A stretch of DNA of 64,000 nt from Clostridiales bacterium (GTDB lineage Bacteria > Bacillota > Clostridia > Oscillospirales > Oscillospiraceae): NCBI GenBank assembly GCA_020859945.1, contig JAJBVG010000019.1, positions 20,541-84,540 on the forward strand, given 5' to 3'. Both the position numbers and the translations under genes were made by a program. Of this stretch, positions 38,901-46,409 are shown one piece after another; positions within the stretch are counted from its first letter, which is position 1; each line of letters starts with the position of its first letter. The notes beneath the pieces are model-generated. The model saw nothing but the letters and a program-made list of their open reading frames with translations, made no database searches and was not told where the DNA came from.

Positions 38901-39473
38901 GCGCAGAATCCCCTCGTTGACCGCCGCCTGCTTGGGGATACCGTGGTCCTGGATCTCCAGGTAATAATTATCTTCGCCCATGATGTCCCGCATGAGCAGA
39001 GCGTGCTCTTTGGCCGCGTCATAGAGGCCCTGGTCCAGCAGCCGGGGAATTTCCCCCGCCAGACAAGCGGACAGGGCGATGAGGCCCTCGTGGTGCTGCC
39101 GCAGTAGGTCCAGGTCGATGCGGGGGCGGTTGTAAAAGCCCTCGATGTTGGCCTGGCTGACCATGTAGGACAGGTTTCGGTAGCCCTCCTCGTTTTTGCA
39201 CAGGAGGACCAGGTGGCGGGCTTCGCCGTCCAGCTCCTTCACCCGGTCGAAGCGGGTGCGGGGAGCCACATACACCTCACAGCCGATGATGGGCTTGACG
39301 CCCTCGGCCTTGCACGCCTTGTAGAAGTCCACGCAGCCGTACATATTGCCGTGGTCGGTGATGGCAACGGCGGTCTGGCCCAGTTCCTTGACCCGCTTCA
39401 CCAGCTCGGTGATGCGGCAGGCCCCGTCCAGCAGGGAAAATTCGGTATGCACATGGAGGTGAACAAAGGCCAT
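35985..39473 (-). CDS. dnaE: DNA polymerase III alpha subunit
   Basis: An 1162-residue family C polymerase. The N-terminal PHP domain has VHLHVHTEFSLLDGACRI and AITDHGNMYG. The catalytic Asp motif is MPDIDMDFCYRRR, preceded by GPGRGSAAGSIVSYCM. A helix-hairpin-helix (VKGVGRGFIEKLV) and an OB fold (LAGVITTVRRKTTRNDT) follow. The start is the ATG at 39471-39473 (complement) after GGGAGGGCG; the open frame continues to 39755, but that region holds the promoter. In Clostridia with a PolC as well, DnaE usually extends primers; PolC is not in this window. Confidence 0.96.
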   Translation of the reverse strand: MAFVHLHVHTEFSLLDGACRITELVKRVKELGQTAVAITDHGNMYGCVDFYKACKAEGVKPIIGCEVYVAPRTRFDRVKELDGEARHLVLLCKNEEGYRNLSYMVSQANIEGFYNRPRIDLDLLRQHHEGLIALSACLAGEIPRLLDQGLYDAAKEHALLMRDIMGEDNYYLEIQDHGIPKQAAVNEGILRLHRETGIPLVASNDAHYLTQEDSQAQDVLMCIQMGKTVEDPNRLRFETDQFYIKSEAEMASLFPDYPEALENTAKIAERCNMEFEFGHYHLPAFHYPEGYDGGSLFAKLCNEGYARRYPNDPPGYRERLDYEMQMISQLGFVDYFLIVADFVGYAKSQGIPVGPGRGSAAGSIVSYCMDITDVDPMKYGLYFERFLNPERVTMPDIDMDFCYRRRGEVIDYVNRTYGSDHVAQIVTFGTMAARGVLRDVGRVLNFPYNEVDQLAKLVPSTLHITLDDAMKLSKELRDKYENDERVRELIDTSRKIEGMPRHASKHAAGVVITRRPVYDYVPLARNDESIVTQYIMTTLEELGLLKMDFLGLRNLTILDDAEKLIRKKVPDFSLKTIPEDDLETFQMLQEGHTAGVFQMESAGMTNVCVQMKASSIEDLTAIVALYRPGPMESIPRFIASKLDPSKITYRHPMLEPILSVTYGCIVYQEQVMMIFQQLAGYSLGGADMVRRAISKKKAKQIQQEEHAFIYGDPARHIKGCVANGIPEDTAKAIYGEIYDFANYAFNKAHAVCYAIVAYQTAYFKCHYPHEYMAALLTSVLDSSTKIAEYISACKDMGIQLLPPDINESGADFTVSGDNIRFGLAAVKGVGRGFIEKLVENRQERGPFRGIQDFCQRLYDYDLNRRALENLIRCGAFDRLGVRRSQLIQVMNPVMDAVASARKRNLEGQFDLFSGLGEDDAPQEVPLPNVPEFSPSELMAMEKETTGLYLSGHPMDEYRDAAKQSGAVRIGAVMNDFAQEDGPQTYHDDQRLRLAGVITTVRRKTTRNDTLMAYVTLEDDTSSIELLCFARVLEESGPLIREGVAVVTEGRISVRDEKAPQMLVDRVWSLRDGAVPPSQGQERRANSPRQQSRRGRLFVQVPSIDHPSVEKIKQYLIMFPGTDQLVLCCADTKKRFGIACQTHASLVRALEKLVGQENVVLRQ

Positions 39474-39511
39474 GACGACGCCCTCCCGGAAATAAGAGAT
39501 GATTAAAGTAT

Positions 39512-39540
39512 AGTATACAACAGGAGGCCGCTTTTTACAA
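39512..39540 (-). promoter_or_regulatory. Promoter for dnaE
   Basis: Minus strand TTGTAA (complement of 39535-39540), 17 bp, TATACT (complement of 39512-39517). Confidence 0.65.
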
Positions 39541-39734
39541 GAAAAGAACCACAAAACGGGATGGTCAAAGGCGACAGAATGGGAGAATGTTCGGAATGCC
39601 TTCCTTTCGATTTCTAAGGAGTATACACCCCTGCCTGCCCGGGCGCAAGGACAACAGACGAAAGACTTTTTGAACTTTCTGTGACCGAAGGGGACAGGAT
39701 GAAACATTTTTCGGGAGGGGGGAGAGGATGTGTC

Positions 39735-39771
39735 CAAAAAAAGGGCTGCACCCAAACCGGACGCAGCCCCA
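39735..39771 (-). terminator. Terminator of the HD-hydrolase operon
   Basis: Stem GGGCTGC/GCAGCCC (39743-39749 and 39763-39769) followed on the minus strand by a run of seven T. Confidence 0.85.
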
Positions 39772-39778
39772 TTGTTGC

Positions 39779-40234
39779 CTATTTCGTTGTTGGTTTACCA
39801 GAAGCCGCTTCTTCCAGCAGTGCCAGCGCTTTTTGGTACTTTTCCAGCCGCTTTCGGTCTTTTTCGGTGACGGTCTCCAGACGGGACAGATCGCTGTTGT
39901 GCCGCAGGTCGGCCATTTTGACCGCCCGGGCGATAGGATTTTCGGAGAGGGCGCGGACATAATCCAGATAAGGGACCGCCGGGTCATGGGTCAGCAGGGC
40001 CAGCGCCTCCAGCACCGGGGCGGGAAAGCCCTCCATCGCCAGCGTCTCCAACGTCCAGCCGGTGTCCTCCACCACGTCATGGAGCAGAGCGGCGGTGCAG
40101 TTCTGCTCGTCCTCCATCTGCTCCGCCAGGTGATAGGGGTGGAAGATGTAGGGCAGACCGCTCTTGTCCCACTGGCCCAGGTGGGCGTCCCAGGCCAGGA
40201 GCAGCGCCTTTTTCGTCAGCGGCGTGTAGATCAT
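39779..40234 (-). CDS. HD-domain hydrolase, SpoT/MESH1-like
   Basis: A 151-residue single HD domain: YIFHPYHLAEQM, AALLHDVVEDTG with the HD pair, and VKMADLRHNSD. The arrangement is that of (p)ppGpp hydrolases of the SpoT HD or small alarmone hydrolase (MESH1-like) type, though other HD phosphohydrolases cannot be excluded. It has no synthetase, TGS or ACT domain. The ATG lies in a 4-base overlap with the upstream gene, so the two are translationally coupled. Confidence 0.82.
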   Translation of the reverse strand: MIYTPLTKKALLLAWDAHLGQWDKSGLPYIFHPYHLAEQMEDEQNCTAALLHDVVEDTGWTLETLAMEGFPAPVLEALALLTHDPAVPYLDYVRALSENPIARAVKMADLRHNSDLSRLETVTEKDRKRLEKYQKALALLEEAASGKPTTK

Positions 40235-40857
40235 GACCGTGGGATGGCGACATAGGCCACCCGCACGCTGCCGCCGACGGTCTGGCTGTGCTTTTTGTCC
40301 TGCTGGGCCAGCTCGCTGTCCTTGCGGATGGCCCACAGGCAGCGCTTTTTGGCCCGGTCGATGAGTTGCCCAAGGGTGTCTTTTTCAAATTCGGAGGCGG
40401 AGGGTTTGCGCTGGCGCAGACTGGGGTCCCACCCGGCCTGAACGAATGCCGGCCCAGCGAGGACTTTACGGCGGACCTCGCCGCTGACCACGTCCAGCAC
40501 GTGGACCGTCACCTCGCCGTCCTTCACCTGCCCTAGCAGCAGGGTGAACACCGAGGGCTTGCGGCTGAGAAGGTGCTGGGCGGCGGTGGCCTTGCTCAGC
40601 ACACCGGCGATTTGATTCAGGCGGCTGGACAGGCTGCGGTTTTTTTGCCGCAAAATGTGGGACGCCAGCCGGTAATAGTTGACGCCGCCGAAAATGGTCA
40701 GGCCGCAGCAGGCCCAGACCAGGCCCTGGTCCTGGTCCGAGAAAACCTTCCGCCCCCGGTCCAGGTGCAGATGGAGCGCTTCGGGCTGAATGGTCAGGCG
40801 GCTGTCGCCTGCGGCGGCGACGCCGTTTTGGTTGGCGATCAGGCAGATGTAGGACAT
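40231..40857 (-). CDS. Uncharacterised protein with possible Ntn-hydrolase (proteasome/Anbu-like) fold
   Basis: 208 residues. The N-terminus, MSYICLIANQNGVAAAGDSR followed by RGRKVFSDQDQGLVWACCGL, resembles the start of proteasome beta/HslV/Anbu proteins (a strand, a GDSR turn, then a Lys-Val-Phe strand and a Gly-rich strand). There is no clear N-terminal Thr, Ser or Cys after Met: residue 2 is Ser, which could be the nucleophile after Met removal. The rest, including a Lys/Arg-rich C-terminus, is not recognised. The ATG follows GAAAGGTGG. It is coupled to the HD hydrolase downstream. The fold call is an inference from pattern alone. Confidence 0.6.
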   Translation of the reverse strand: MSYICLIANQNGVAAAGDSRLTIQPEALHLHLDRGRKVFSDQDQGLVWACCGLTIFGGVNYYRLASHILRQKNRSLSSRLNQIAGVLSKATAAQHLLSRKPSVFTLLLGQVKDGEVTVHVLDVVSGEVRRKVLAGPAFVQAGWDPSLRQRKPSASEFEKDTLGQLIDRAKKRCLWAIRKDSELAQQDKKHSQTVGGSVRVAYVAIPRS

Positions 40858-41079
40858 GAGAACCACCTTTCTTTTTTTTGAACGGAGAAACGACAGGCGA
40901 ATTGAACAGCTTCCACAGGGTTTTGCACAGAACGTCCGGGAGGGCGGGAGACTTTTCGACTTCTTTTTCCGGGGAATCAGGAAAAAGGGAAGAGGAACAG
41001 ACATTTTTAGAAACCGTAAAGGAATTTTCCCTCCCGCAGTTGGCCCGAGGCGGCGTTTTGCAACGAAAACCACAAAAAG

Positions 41080-41108
41080 AGTATAGCCCGAAATATCAAA
41101 AAAAGCAA
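41080..41108 (-). promoter_or_regulatory. Promoter with long leader for the Ntn-like/HD operon
   Basis: Minus strand TTGCTT (complement of 41103-41108), 17 bp, TATACT (complement of 41080-41085). It would give an untranslated leader of about 215 bases (40858-41073). That leader contains a CTTTTTCC/GGAAAAAG hairpin and no gene or known riboswitch that I recognise. Confidence 0.6.
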
Positions 41109-41168
41109 CTCATTTTCTCGCGGCCGGGGGCGGGACAGAAAACTCTTTCGGAAAATTTTAAATTTTCA

Positions 41169-41197
41169 TTGACAAACCCGAACTTGTCCGCTATAAT
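41169..41197 (+). promoter_or_regulatory. Consensus promoter of the tRNA-Ser pair
   Basis: TTGACA at 41169-41174, 17 bp, TATAAT at 41192-41197: a perfect sigma-A match 26 bases before the first tRNA, as expected for strong stable-RNA transcription. Confidence 0.9.
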
Positions 41198-41222
41198 AAT
41201 GCCTGCGTTGAAAAGACCATTT

Positions 41223-41311
41223 GGAGAGATGTCCGAGCGGTTTAAGGAGCCAGTCTTGAAAACTGGTGACCCCGGAAGGGGCCGTGGGTTCGAATCCCAC
41301 TCTCTCCGCCA
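41223..41311 (+). tRNA. tRNA-Ser (anticodon TGA)
   Basis: An 89-base class II tRNA with acceptor arms GGAGAGA/TCTCTCC, discriminator G, encoded CCA, anticodon stem CCAGT/ACTGG with loop CTTGAAA (anticodon TGA), a long variable arm and a T arm GTGGG-TTCGAAT-CCCAC. Confidence 0.97.
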
Positions 41312-41361
41312 GATTTTTCTCCACCGTAAAACTTCATCTGGTTTTATCATTCTACCACTTT

Positions 41362-41452
41362 GCAGAAGTACTCAAGTGGCCGAAGAGGCGCCCCTGCTAA
41401 GGGTGTAGGGCGGGAGACCGTCGCGAGGGTTCAAATCCCTCCTTCTGCGCCA
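41362..41452 (+). tRNA. tRNA-Ser (anticodon GCT)
   Basis: A 91-base class II tRNA with acceptor arms GCAGAAG/CTTCTGC, discriminator G, encoded CCA, anticodon stem CGCCC/GGGTG with loop CTGCTAA (anticodon GCT), a long variable arm and a T arm GAGGG-TTCAAAT-CCCTC. It is co-transcribed with the tRNA 50 bases upstream. Confidence 0.96.
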
Positions 41453-41454
41453 AA

Positions 41455-41493
41455 AATCCGTTGAACTTGTTAAGAGTTCAGCGGATTTTTTTA
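41455..41493 (+). terminator. Terminator of the tRNA-Ser pair
   Basis: A 12-base stem AATCCGTTGAAC with GTTCAGCGGATT (one G-T pair) followed by seven T. Confidence 0.9.
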
Positions 41494-41965
41494 TCGTTTA
41501 TCGGGCTTTTGGGGGTAAAAAAGCAAGGGCCAGATTTTTCTGACCCCTGAATTTACCCCTTAGCGGGTTGAGTTTGATGAACCCAGGCGGAAATCATGTT
41601 ACGTCTTGAGCCTGTCGAAAAACGACAGGCTCTCGACCAAAATCGCGGATTTTGGTCGAAAATGCGGCCCCGGCAGCGCACATCGTCGGAGCAGACTTCA
41701 TATTCTTCGCTTCCGGCTAAAGCCGAAAGCTCATCCATTCCGTTGCTCCTCCTCTCCCGTCCAAACCCGCTTCGCTGGGCTTTGGCCGGGTTCCCTATGC
41801 GCACGTTTGGGGCCTCCGCCGTCAAGCGGCACTTCCGGGGCTTTGCCCCTCCCTGCCTGTGTGCTTTTGCCGGTACACGCCCGGCTAAAAGCACGGATTT
41901 CATTTTATTTTGTTGCTTACGCAACAAAACTCCTGCGGAGGGCTTCTATAACTTTTTGGTACACT
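41494..41965. other. Hairpin-dense intergenic region, no credible gene
   Basis: This 470-base stretch contains an unusual series of short perfect inverted repeats: GAGCCTGTCG/CGACAGGCTC (41608-41632), TCGACCAAAATC/GATTTTGGTCGA (41633-41659), GTGCTTTT/AAAAGCAC (41861-41894) and TGTTGC/GCAACA (41911-41926), plus shorter GGGGC/GCCCC pairs. Open frames exist on both strands but have no start site or recognisable family. It may be a repeat element, a structured RNA, or mobile-element debris beside tRNA genes. Confidence 0.55.
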
Positions 41966-43057
41966 TTATTCTGTTGGAAATGGCTTTTTTGACAACCTGG
42001 TCTTGTCGGCTTCTCCCTCTGGTTCCGGCATCATGGTTGTTATCAGCATCGCATCCCCGAAGCTGAAAAAACGATACCGTTCCCGCACCGCCTCCTCATA
42101 GGCGTGCAAAATATGCTCCCGCCCCGCCAGAGCGGAGACCAGCATCAGCAGGGTGGACTCCGGCAGGTGGAAGTTGGTCACCAGAGCGTCCAGACATTTA
42201 AACCGGTAGCCGGGGTAGATGAAAATTTTTGTCCAGCCCGCGTGGGGGTCCATGGTGCCGTCCTCATTGGCGAAGGACTCCACCGTCCGGCAGGAGGTGG
42301 TGCCCACGCAGACCACCCGGCCTCCGCTGCGCTTGGTCTCGGTGATGAGTTCCGCCGCTTCGGGGGAGATCACGCAGTATTCGGAGTGCATATCGTGATC
42401 CTCGATCTCCTCCGCCTTCACCGGGCGGAAGGTCCCCAGCCCCACGTGGAGGGTCACATAGCACAGCCGCACCCCCATGGCCTGGATCTGCTCCAGCAGC
42501 TCCGGGGTGAAGTGCAGACCCGCCGTGGGCGCGGCGGCGCTGCCCACCACCTTGGAGTAGACGGTCTGGTAGCGTTCCTGGTCTTGCAGCTCCTCCTTAA
42601 TATAAGGAGGCAGCGGCATCCGGCCCAGTTCCTCCAGCACCTCCAGGAAAATGCCCTGGTAGTGGAATTTGACCAGGCGGTTGCCGTCAGGCAGCACCTC
42701 CTGAATCTCCGCGGTGAGCTGGCCGTCGCCGAAGGTCACGGTGGCCCCGGTGCGGAGCTTTTTCCCCGGACGGACCAGGCATTCCCACACATTGTCCCCC
42801 TTGTCCACCAGCAGCAAAATTTCTGCCGCGCCGCCGGTGGGCCGGTGGCCGATGAGACGGGCGGGCAGCACGCGGGAATCGTTCAGCACCAGGCAGTCGC
42901 CGGGGCGCAGGTACTCCGGCAGGTCGTAAAAGTGCCGGTGCCGGATGGCCCCGGTGGTTTTGTCCAGCACCATTAGCCGGGAGGCGTCCCGTCGCTGGAG
43001 GGGGGTCTGGGCGATGAGCTCCTGGGGGAGGTCATAGTAAAAGTCGCTTGTTTTCAT
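41966..43057 (-). CDS. queA: tRNA preQ1(34) S-adenosylmethionine ribosyltransferase-isomerase
   Basis: A 363-residue enzyme that adds the epoxycyclopentanediol ring to preQ1 at tRNA position 34, making epoxyqueuosine. Family marks are [70 protein letters not shown] and [22 protein letters not shown]. The ATG at 43055-43057 (complement) follows AGAGGAAG. The C-terminal 20 residues after [10 protein letters not shown] ([19 protein letters not shown]) run longer than the usual end and abut the hairpin-dense region. No tgt gene is adjacent. Confidence 0.95.
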   Translation of the reverse strand: MKTSDFYYDLPQELIAQTPLQRRDASRLMVLDKTTGAIRHRHFYDLPEYLRPGDCLVLNDSRVLPARLIGHRPTGGAAEILLLVDKGDNVWECLVRPGKKLRTGATVTFGDGQLTAEIQEVLPDGNRLVKFHYQGIFLEVLEELGRMPLPPYIKEELQDQERYQTVYSKVVGSAAAPTAGLHFTPELLEQIQAMGVRLCYVTLHVGLGTFRPVKAEEIEDHDMHSEYCVISPEAAELITETKRSGGRVVCVGTTSCRTVESFANEDGTMDPHAGWTKIFIYPGYRFKCLDALVTNFHLPESTLLMLVSALAGREHILHAYEEAVRERYRFFSFGDAMLITTMMPEPEGEADKTRLSKKPFPTE

Positions 43058-43174
43058 AGAGTGGTTCTTCCTCTTTTGCAATGGATTTTCCCGGTTGGCG
43101 GGGCGTTCTGACGGCGTGAACAATTTTTCGGCGGCGAAAGGCCGTTATTTTATGCTTCTTTTGCCACTGCCGTC

Positions 43175-43203
43175 TTGACGAAAAAACGGAAATATGCTAC
43201 GAT
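43175..43203 (+). promoter_or_regulatory. Promoter of the lysine riboswitch operon
   Basis: TTGACG at 43175-43180, 17 bp, TACGAT at 43198-43203, just before the aptamer. Confidence 0.7.
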
Positions 43204-43206
43204 AAG

Positions 43207-43390
43207 GCCAAGCTATGCAGAATAGAGGCGCGGCATTCATCAGTATCTGTGGAGAGGGCTTCGGCAGCCCGTCGGTTCCGCAGAGAAAGGGAACGCCGCC
43301 GAAGGGTCGCTTCACGCCGGGGCGCGGTCCTGGGCGTCAGGCCAACAGCCTGCCGACTGTCATCCTGTGGGGACCGCTGGTTCCCGGTAC
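43207..43390 (+). promoter_or_regulatory. Lysine riboswitch (L-box) aptamer
   Basis: Core elements match the L-box family in order: ATAGAGGCGCGGC followed by TCAGTA (compare AGAGGTGCG...AGTA), GAAAGGGAACGCCGCCGAAG (compare GAAAGGGGAGCGTCGCCGAAG), then a CTGGGCGTCAGGCCAACAGC and GACTGTCATCCTGTGGGGACC stretch matching the CTGGCCGTGCA...GGCTGTCA...TTGGAGGG end. It precedes asd-dapA-dapB, the expected regulon. Lysine binding should favour the terminator at 43449-43489. Exact P1 boundaries are approximate. Confidence 0.88.
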
Positions 43391-43448
43391 GTTCGGATGG
43401 AGAGCTGTCTGCTTTTGTTTATAACTGCCCCGCCAGGACATTATATAC

Positions 43449-43489
43449 AGGATCAGCCGGTTTTTCAACTGCTGATTCCTTTTTTCTGT
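43449..43489 (+). terminator. Riboswitch-controlled terminator before asd
   Basis: AGGATCAGC (43449-43457) pairs with GCTGATTCCT (43471-43480) with one bulge, followed by CCTTTTTTCTGTTTTT. It lies 60 bases downstream of the aptamer and 70 bases before asd. Confidence 0.8.
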
Positions 43490-43560
43490 TTTTGGCCCGG
43501 ATGCACAGGACAAACGGATTTGCATAGAATATCCTATCCACACTTTGGAGGTCGTTTACA

Positions 43561-44652
43561 ATGGAAAAGTACAAAGTTGGCGTCGTAGGCTGCACCGGCA
43601 TGGTGGGCCAGCGCTTCCTGACCCTGCTGGAAAATCACCCCTGGTTCCAAGTGACCGCTCTGGCCGCCTCTGCCCGCAGCGCGGGCCAGACCTACGCCCA
43701 GGCGGTGGAGGGCCGCTGGAAGATGTCCACCCCGGTGCCGGAAGCCGTCAAGGAAATGGTGATTTACGACATCGAAAAGGACCTGGACGCCTATGTGTCT
43801 CAAATCGACTTCACCTTCTGCGCCGTCAACATGAAGAAGGACGCAATCAAGGCTCTGGAGGAGAAAATTGCTAAAAAGGAGTGCCCCGTCATCTCCAACA
43901 ACTCCGCCCACCGCTTCACGCCCGACGTGCCCATGGTGGTGCCGGAGATCAACCCCCAGCACATCCAGATCATCGAGTCCCAGCGCAAGCGCCTGGGCAC
44001 CAAGCTGGGCTTCATCGCGGTCAAGTCCAACTGCTCTCTCCAGTCCTATGTCCCCGCCCTGCACCCTCTGCGGGAGAAGTACGGCCTGAGCAAGGCTCTG
44101 GTGACCACTTATCAGGCCATTTCCGGCGCGGGCAAGACCTTCCAGACTTGGCCGGAGATGGTGGACAACGTCATCCCCTACATCGGCGGCGAGGAGGAGA
44201 AGTCCGAGCAGGAGCCGATGAAGCTGTGGGGCACCATCCAGGACGGGAAAATCGTCAACACCGACACCCCCAACATCACCTCTCAGTGCCTGCGGGTCCC
44301 TGTCAGCGACGGCCATATGGCGGCGGTGTTCATGAGCTTCGCGGGCGAAAAGCCCTCCATCGAGGAGATCAAGGAGACTTGGGCCAACTACAAGGGCCGC
44401 GCCCAGGAGTTGGAACTGCCCTCCGCCCCCAAGCAGTTCCTGCACTACTTTGAGGACCCCAACTATCCCCAGACCAAGCTCCAGCGGGACCTGGAGGGCG
44501 GCATGGCCATCTCTCTGGGCCGTCTGCGGGAGGACACCCAGTACGACTACAAATTTGTGGGCCTGAGCCACAACACCCTCCGGGGCGCTGCCGGCGGCGG
44601 TGTGCTGCTGGCGGAGCTGCTGGCCGCGGAAGGATACCTCATCCACAAGTAA
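43561..44652 (+). CDS. asd: Aspartate-semialdehyde dehydrogenase (archaeal/fungal type)
   Basis: A 363-residue NADP-dependent enzyme that reduces aspartyl phosphate to the semialdehyde, the branch point to lysine, dipicolinate, threonine and methionine. It starts YKVGVVGCTGMVGQRFL, has the catalytic Cys in VKSNCSLQSY near residue 158, and a C-terminal VGLSHNTLRGAAGGGVLLAE segment (ends shown). Its pattern and length fit the Asd subgroup common in archaea and fungi, not the shorter E. coli type. A GGAGG site precedes the ATG. First gene of the lysine riboswitch operon. Confidence 0.95.
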   Translation: MEKYKVGVVGCTGMVGQRFLTLLENHPWFQVTALAASARSAGQTYAQAVEGRWKMSTPVPEAVKEMVIYDIEKDLDAYVSQIDFTFCAVNMKKDAIKALEEKIAKKECPVISNNSAHRFTPDVPMVVPEINPQHIQIIESQRKRLGTKLGFIAVKSNCSLQSYVPALHPLREKYGLSKALVTTYQAISGAGKTFQTWPEMVDNVIPYIGGEEEKSEQEPMKLWGTIQDGKIVNTDTPNITSQCLRVPVSDGHMAAVFMSFAGEKPSIEEIKETWANYKGRAQELELPSAPKQFLHYFEDPNYPQTKLQRDLEGGMAISLGRLREDTQYDYKFVGLSHNTLRGAAGGGVLLAELLAAEGYLIHK

Positions 44653-44728
44653 TCTTCACCGGGCGGCCCCGCCGCCCGGCCCCCGTTCCATTCACCGCCT
44701 GGACATTATTGTCAGAAAGGAAATCGCT

Positions 44729-45622
44729 ATGAAAACCCCTATCTTTACCGGCGCCTGCGTCGCAATCGTGACCCCCTTTCAGGATGGCAACATCGACTTC
44801 GACAAACTGGGCGAACTGATCGAAATGCAGATCGCCGCCGGGACCGACGCCATCTGCATCTGCGGCACCACCGGCGAGTCCTCCACCATGACGGTGGAAG
44901 AGCATGAGGACGCCATTCGGTACTGCATCGAAAAGGTGAACCACCGCTGCAAGGTGGTGGCCGGGACGGGCAGCAACTGCACCAGGAGCGCCCTGGAGCT
45001 GAGCCTCTTTGCCGAGAAGTGCGGCGCGGACGGTCTGCTGCTGGTCACCCCGTATTACAACAAGACCACCCAGGCCGGTCTGGTGAAACACTATACCTAC
45101 ATCGCGGATCGGGTCAACACCCCCATGATCCTCTACAACGTGCCTTCCCGCACCGGCATCTCCTTCACCGCGGATACCTATTACCAACTCTCCAAGCACC
45201 CCATGATCAACGGCATCAAGGAGGCTTCTGGAAACTTCTCCCTAGTGGTCCACACCCGCGCCCTGTGCGGCGACGAGATGAACATTTGGTCCGGCAACGA
45301 CGACCAGGTGGTGCCCATCATGTCCATGGGCGGCAAGGGCGTTATCTCCGTGCTGTCCAACATCCAGCCCAAGACGATGGTGGATATGACTCACGCCTGT
45401 CTGGAGGGCGACTTCGCCGAGGGCGCCCGCATCCAGGCCGAGTGCTACGACCTGTGTGAGGCCATTTTCACCGAGGTCAACCCCATCCCCGTCAAGGCGG
45501 CCATGGAGATGATGGGCCTGTGCAATGCCGAGGCCCGTATGCCCCTGTGTGAGATTTCCGCTGCCAACAAGGAGAAGCTGCGCGCTGTCCTGGCCAAGAA
45601 GGGCCTGCTGCCCCAGGGCTGA
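44729..45622 (+). CDS. dapA: 4-hydroxy-tetrahydrodipicolinate synthase
   Basis: A 297-residue (beta/alpha)8 aldolase that condenses pyruvate with aspartate semialdehyde. It has GACVAIVTPF, CGTTGESSTMTVEEH, a conserved Tyr in VTPYYNKTTQAG, YNVPSRTGISF with the catalytic Tyr and Arg, and the Schiff-base Lys in GIKEASGN near 163. The ATG follows GAAAGGAAA. A GC-rich hairpin CGGGCGGC/GCCGCCCG (44660-44680) lies in the 76-base gap after asd and might tune downstream expression. Confidence 0.97.
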   Translation: MKTPIFTGACVAIVTPFQDGNIDFDKLGELIEMQIAAGTDAICICGTTGESSTMTVEEHEDAIRYCIEKVNHRCKVVAGTGSNCTRSALELSLFAEKCGADGLLLVTPYYNKTTQAGLVKHYTYIADRVNTPMILYNVPSRTGISFTADTYYQLSKHPMINGIKEASGNFSLVVHTRALCGDEMNIWSGNDDQVVPIMSMGGKGVISVLSNIQPKTMVDMTHACLEGDFAEGARIQAECYDLCEAIFTEVNPIPVKAAMEMMGLCNAEARMPLCEISAANKEKLRAVLAKKGLLPQG

Positions 45623-45633
45623 GGAGGAACGCC

Positions 45634-46395
45634 ATGCAAAAGATTATCATTTCCGGCTACAACGGCAAAATGGGGCAGGTGGTGGAATCCATCTGCGCTG
45701 CCGATGCGGACGTGGAGGTGGTGGCCGGGTTCGACGTGAACCAGGCCCCCCGCCCCTATCCCGTCTACGTCTCTCCCGCCAACTTCACCGGCGAGGCCGA
45801 CGCGGTCATCGATTTCTCCAGCCCCAAGGCACTGGACGGTCTGCTGGCTTTCTGCCTGGAGCGGAAGGTCCCCGTGGTGCTGGCCACCACCGGCTACTCT
45901 GAGGAGCAGCTGGCCCAAATCGACGAGGCCGCAAAATCCATCCCCGTGTTCCGCAGCGGCAATATGTCCCTGGGCATCAACGTGCTGCTGGAGCTGGTGA
46001 AAAAGGCCGCTTCCATTCTGGGCGACAGCGTGGACATTGAAGTGGTGGAGCAGCACCACAACCGCAAGGTGGACGCTCCCTCCGGCACGGCGCTGATGAT
46101 CGCCGACGCTGCGGCCTCCGCCCTGAATTACGACGTGGAATATACATGTGACCGCCACGAGCGCCGCGCTCCCCGGCCCAAGAACGAAATCGGCATCAGC
46201 TCCGTCCGAGGCGGCACCATCGTGGGAGTCCACGAGGTCATTTTCGCCGGGCGGGACGAGGTCATCGAAATCAAACACGCCGCCATGAGCCGGGAGATTT
46301 TTGCCAACGGCGCGGTCCGCGCCGCCAAATTCCTGGCCCGGCAGCAGGCCCCCGGCCTTTACAACATGGAAAATCTGGTTTCCGAATCGGAATAA
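45634..46395 (+). CDS. dapB: 4-hydroxy-tetrahydrodipicolinate reductase
   Basis: A 253-residue NAD(P)H-dependent enzyme that makes tetrahydrodipicolinate. It has IIISGYNGKMGQVV, the signature VVEQHHNRKVDAPSGTAL, a GGTIVGVHEVIFAG segment and a C-terminal GAVRAAKFLARQQAPGLYNM. It starts 11 bases after dapA behind GAGGAA. Its product feeds both diaminopimelate/lysine and, during sporulation, DpaAB. Confidence 0.97.
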   Translation: MQKIIISGYNGKMGQVVESICAADADVEVVAGFDVNQAPRPYPVYVSPANFTGEADAVIDFSSPKALDGLLAFCLERKVPVVLATTGYSEEQLAQIDEAAKSIPVFRSGNMSLGINVLLELVKKAASILGDSVDIEVVEQHHNRKVDAPSGTALMIADAAASALNYDVEYTCDRHERRAPRPKNEIGISSVRGGTIVGVHEVIFAGRDEVIEIKHAAMSREIFANGAVRAAKFLARQQAPGLYNMENLVSESE

Positions 46396-46409
46396 AGGAA
46401 GTGCGACCT

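Noticed and set aside
39474..39755. N-terminal extension of DnaE
   Set aside because: The region contains the dnaE promoter and no ribosome site; the PHP motif expected at the N-terminus starts at 39473.
41553..41927. 124-codon frame in the hairpin-dense region
   Set aside because: No ribosome site and no family; the sequence is explained by nested inverted repeats on both strands.
41223..41965. Integration site of a prophage or island at tRNA-Ser
   Set aside because: No integrase and no second copy of the tRNA 3' end were found within the window.
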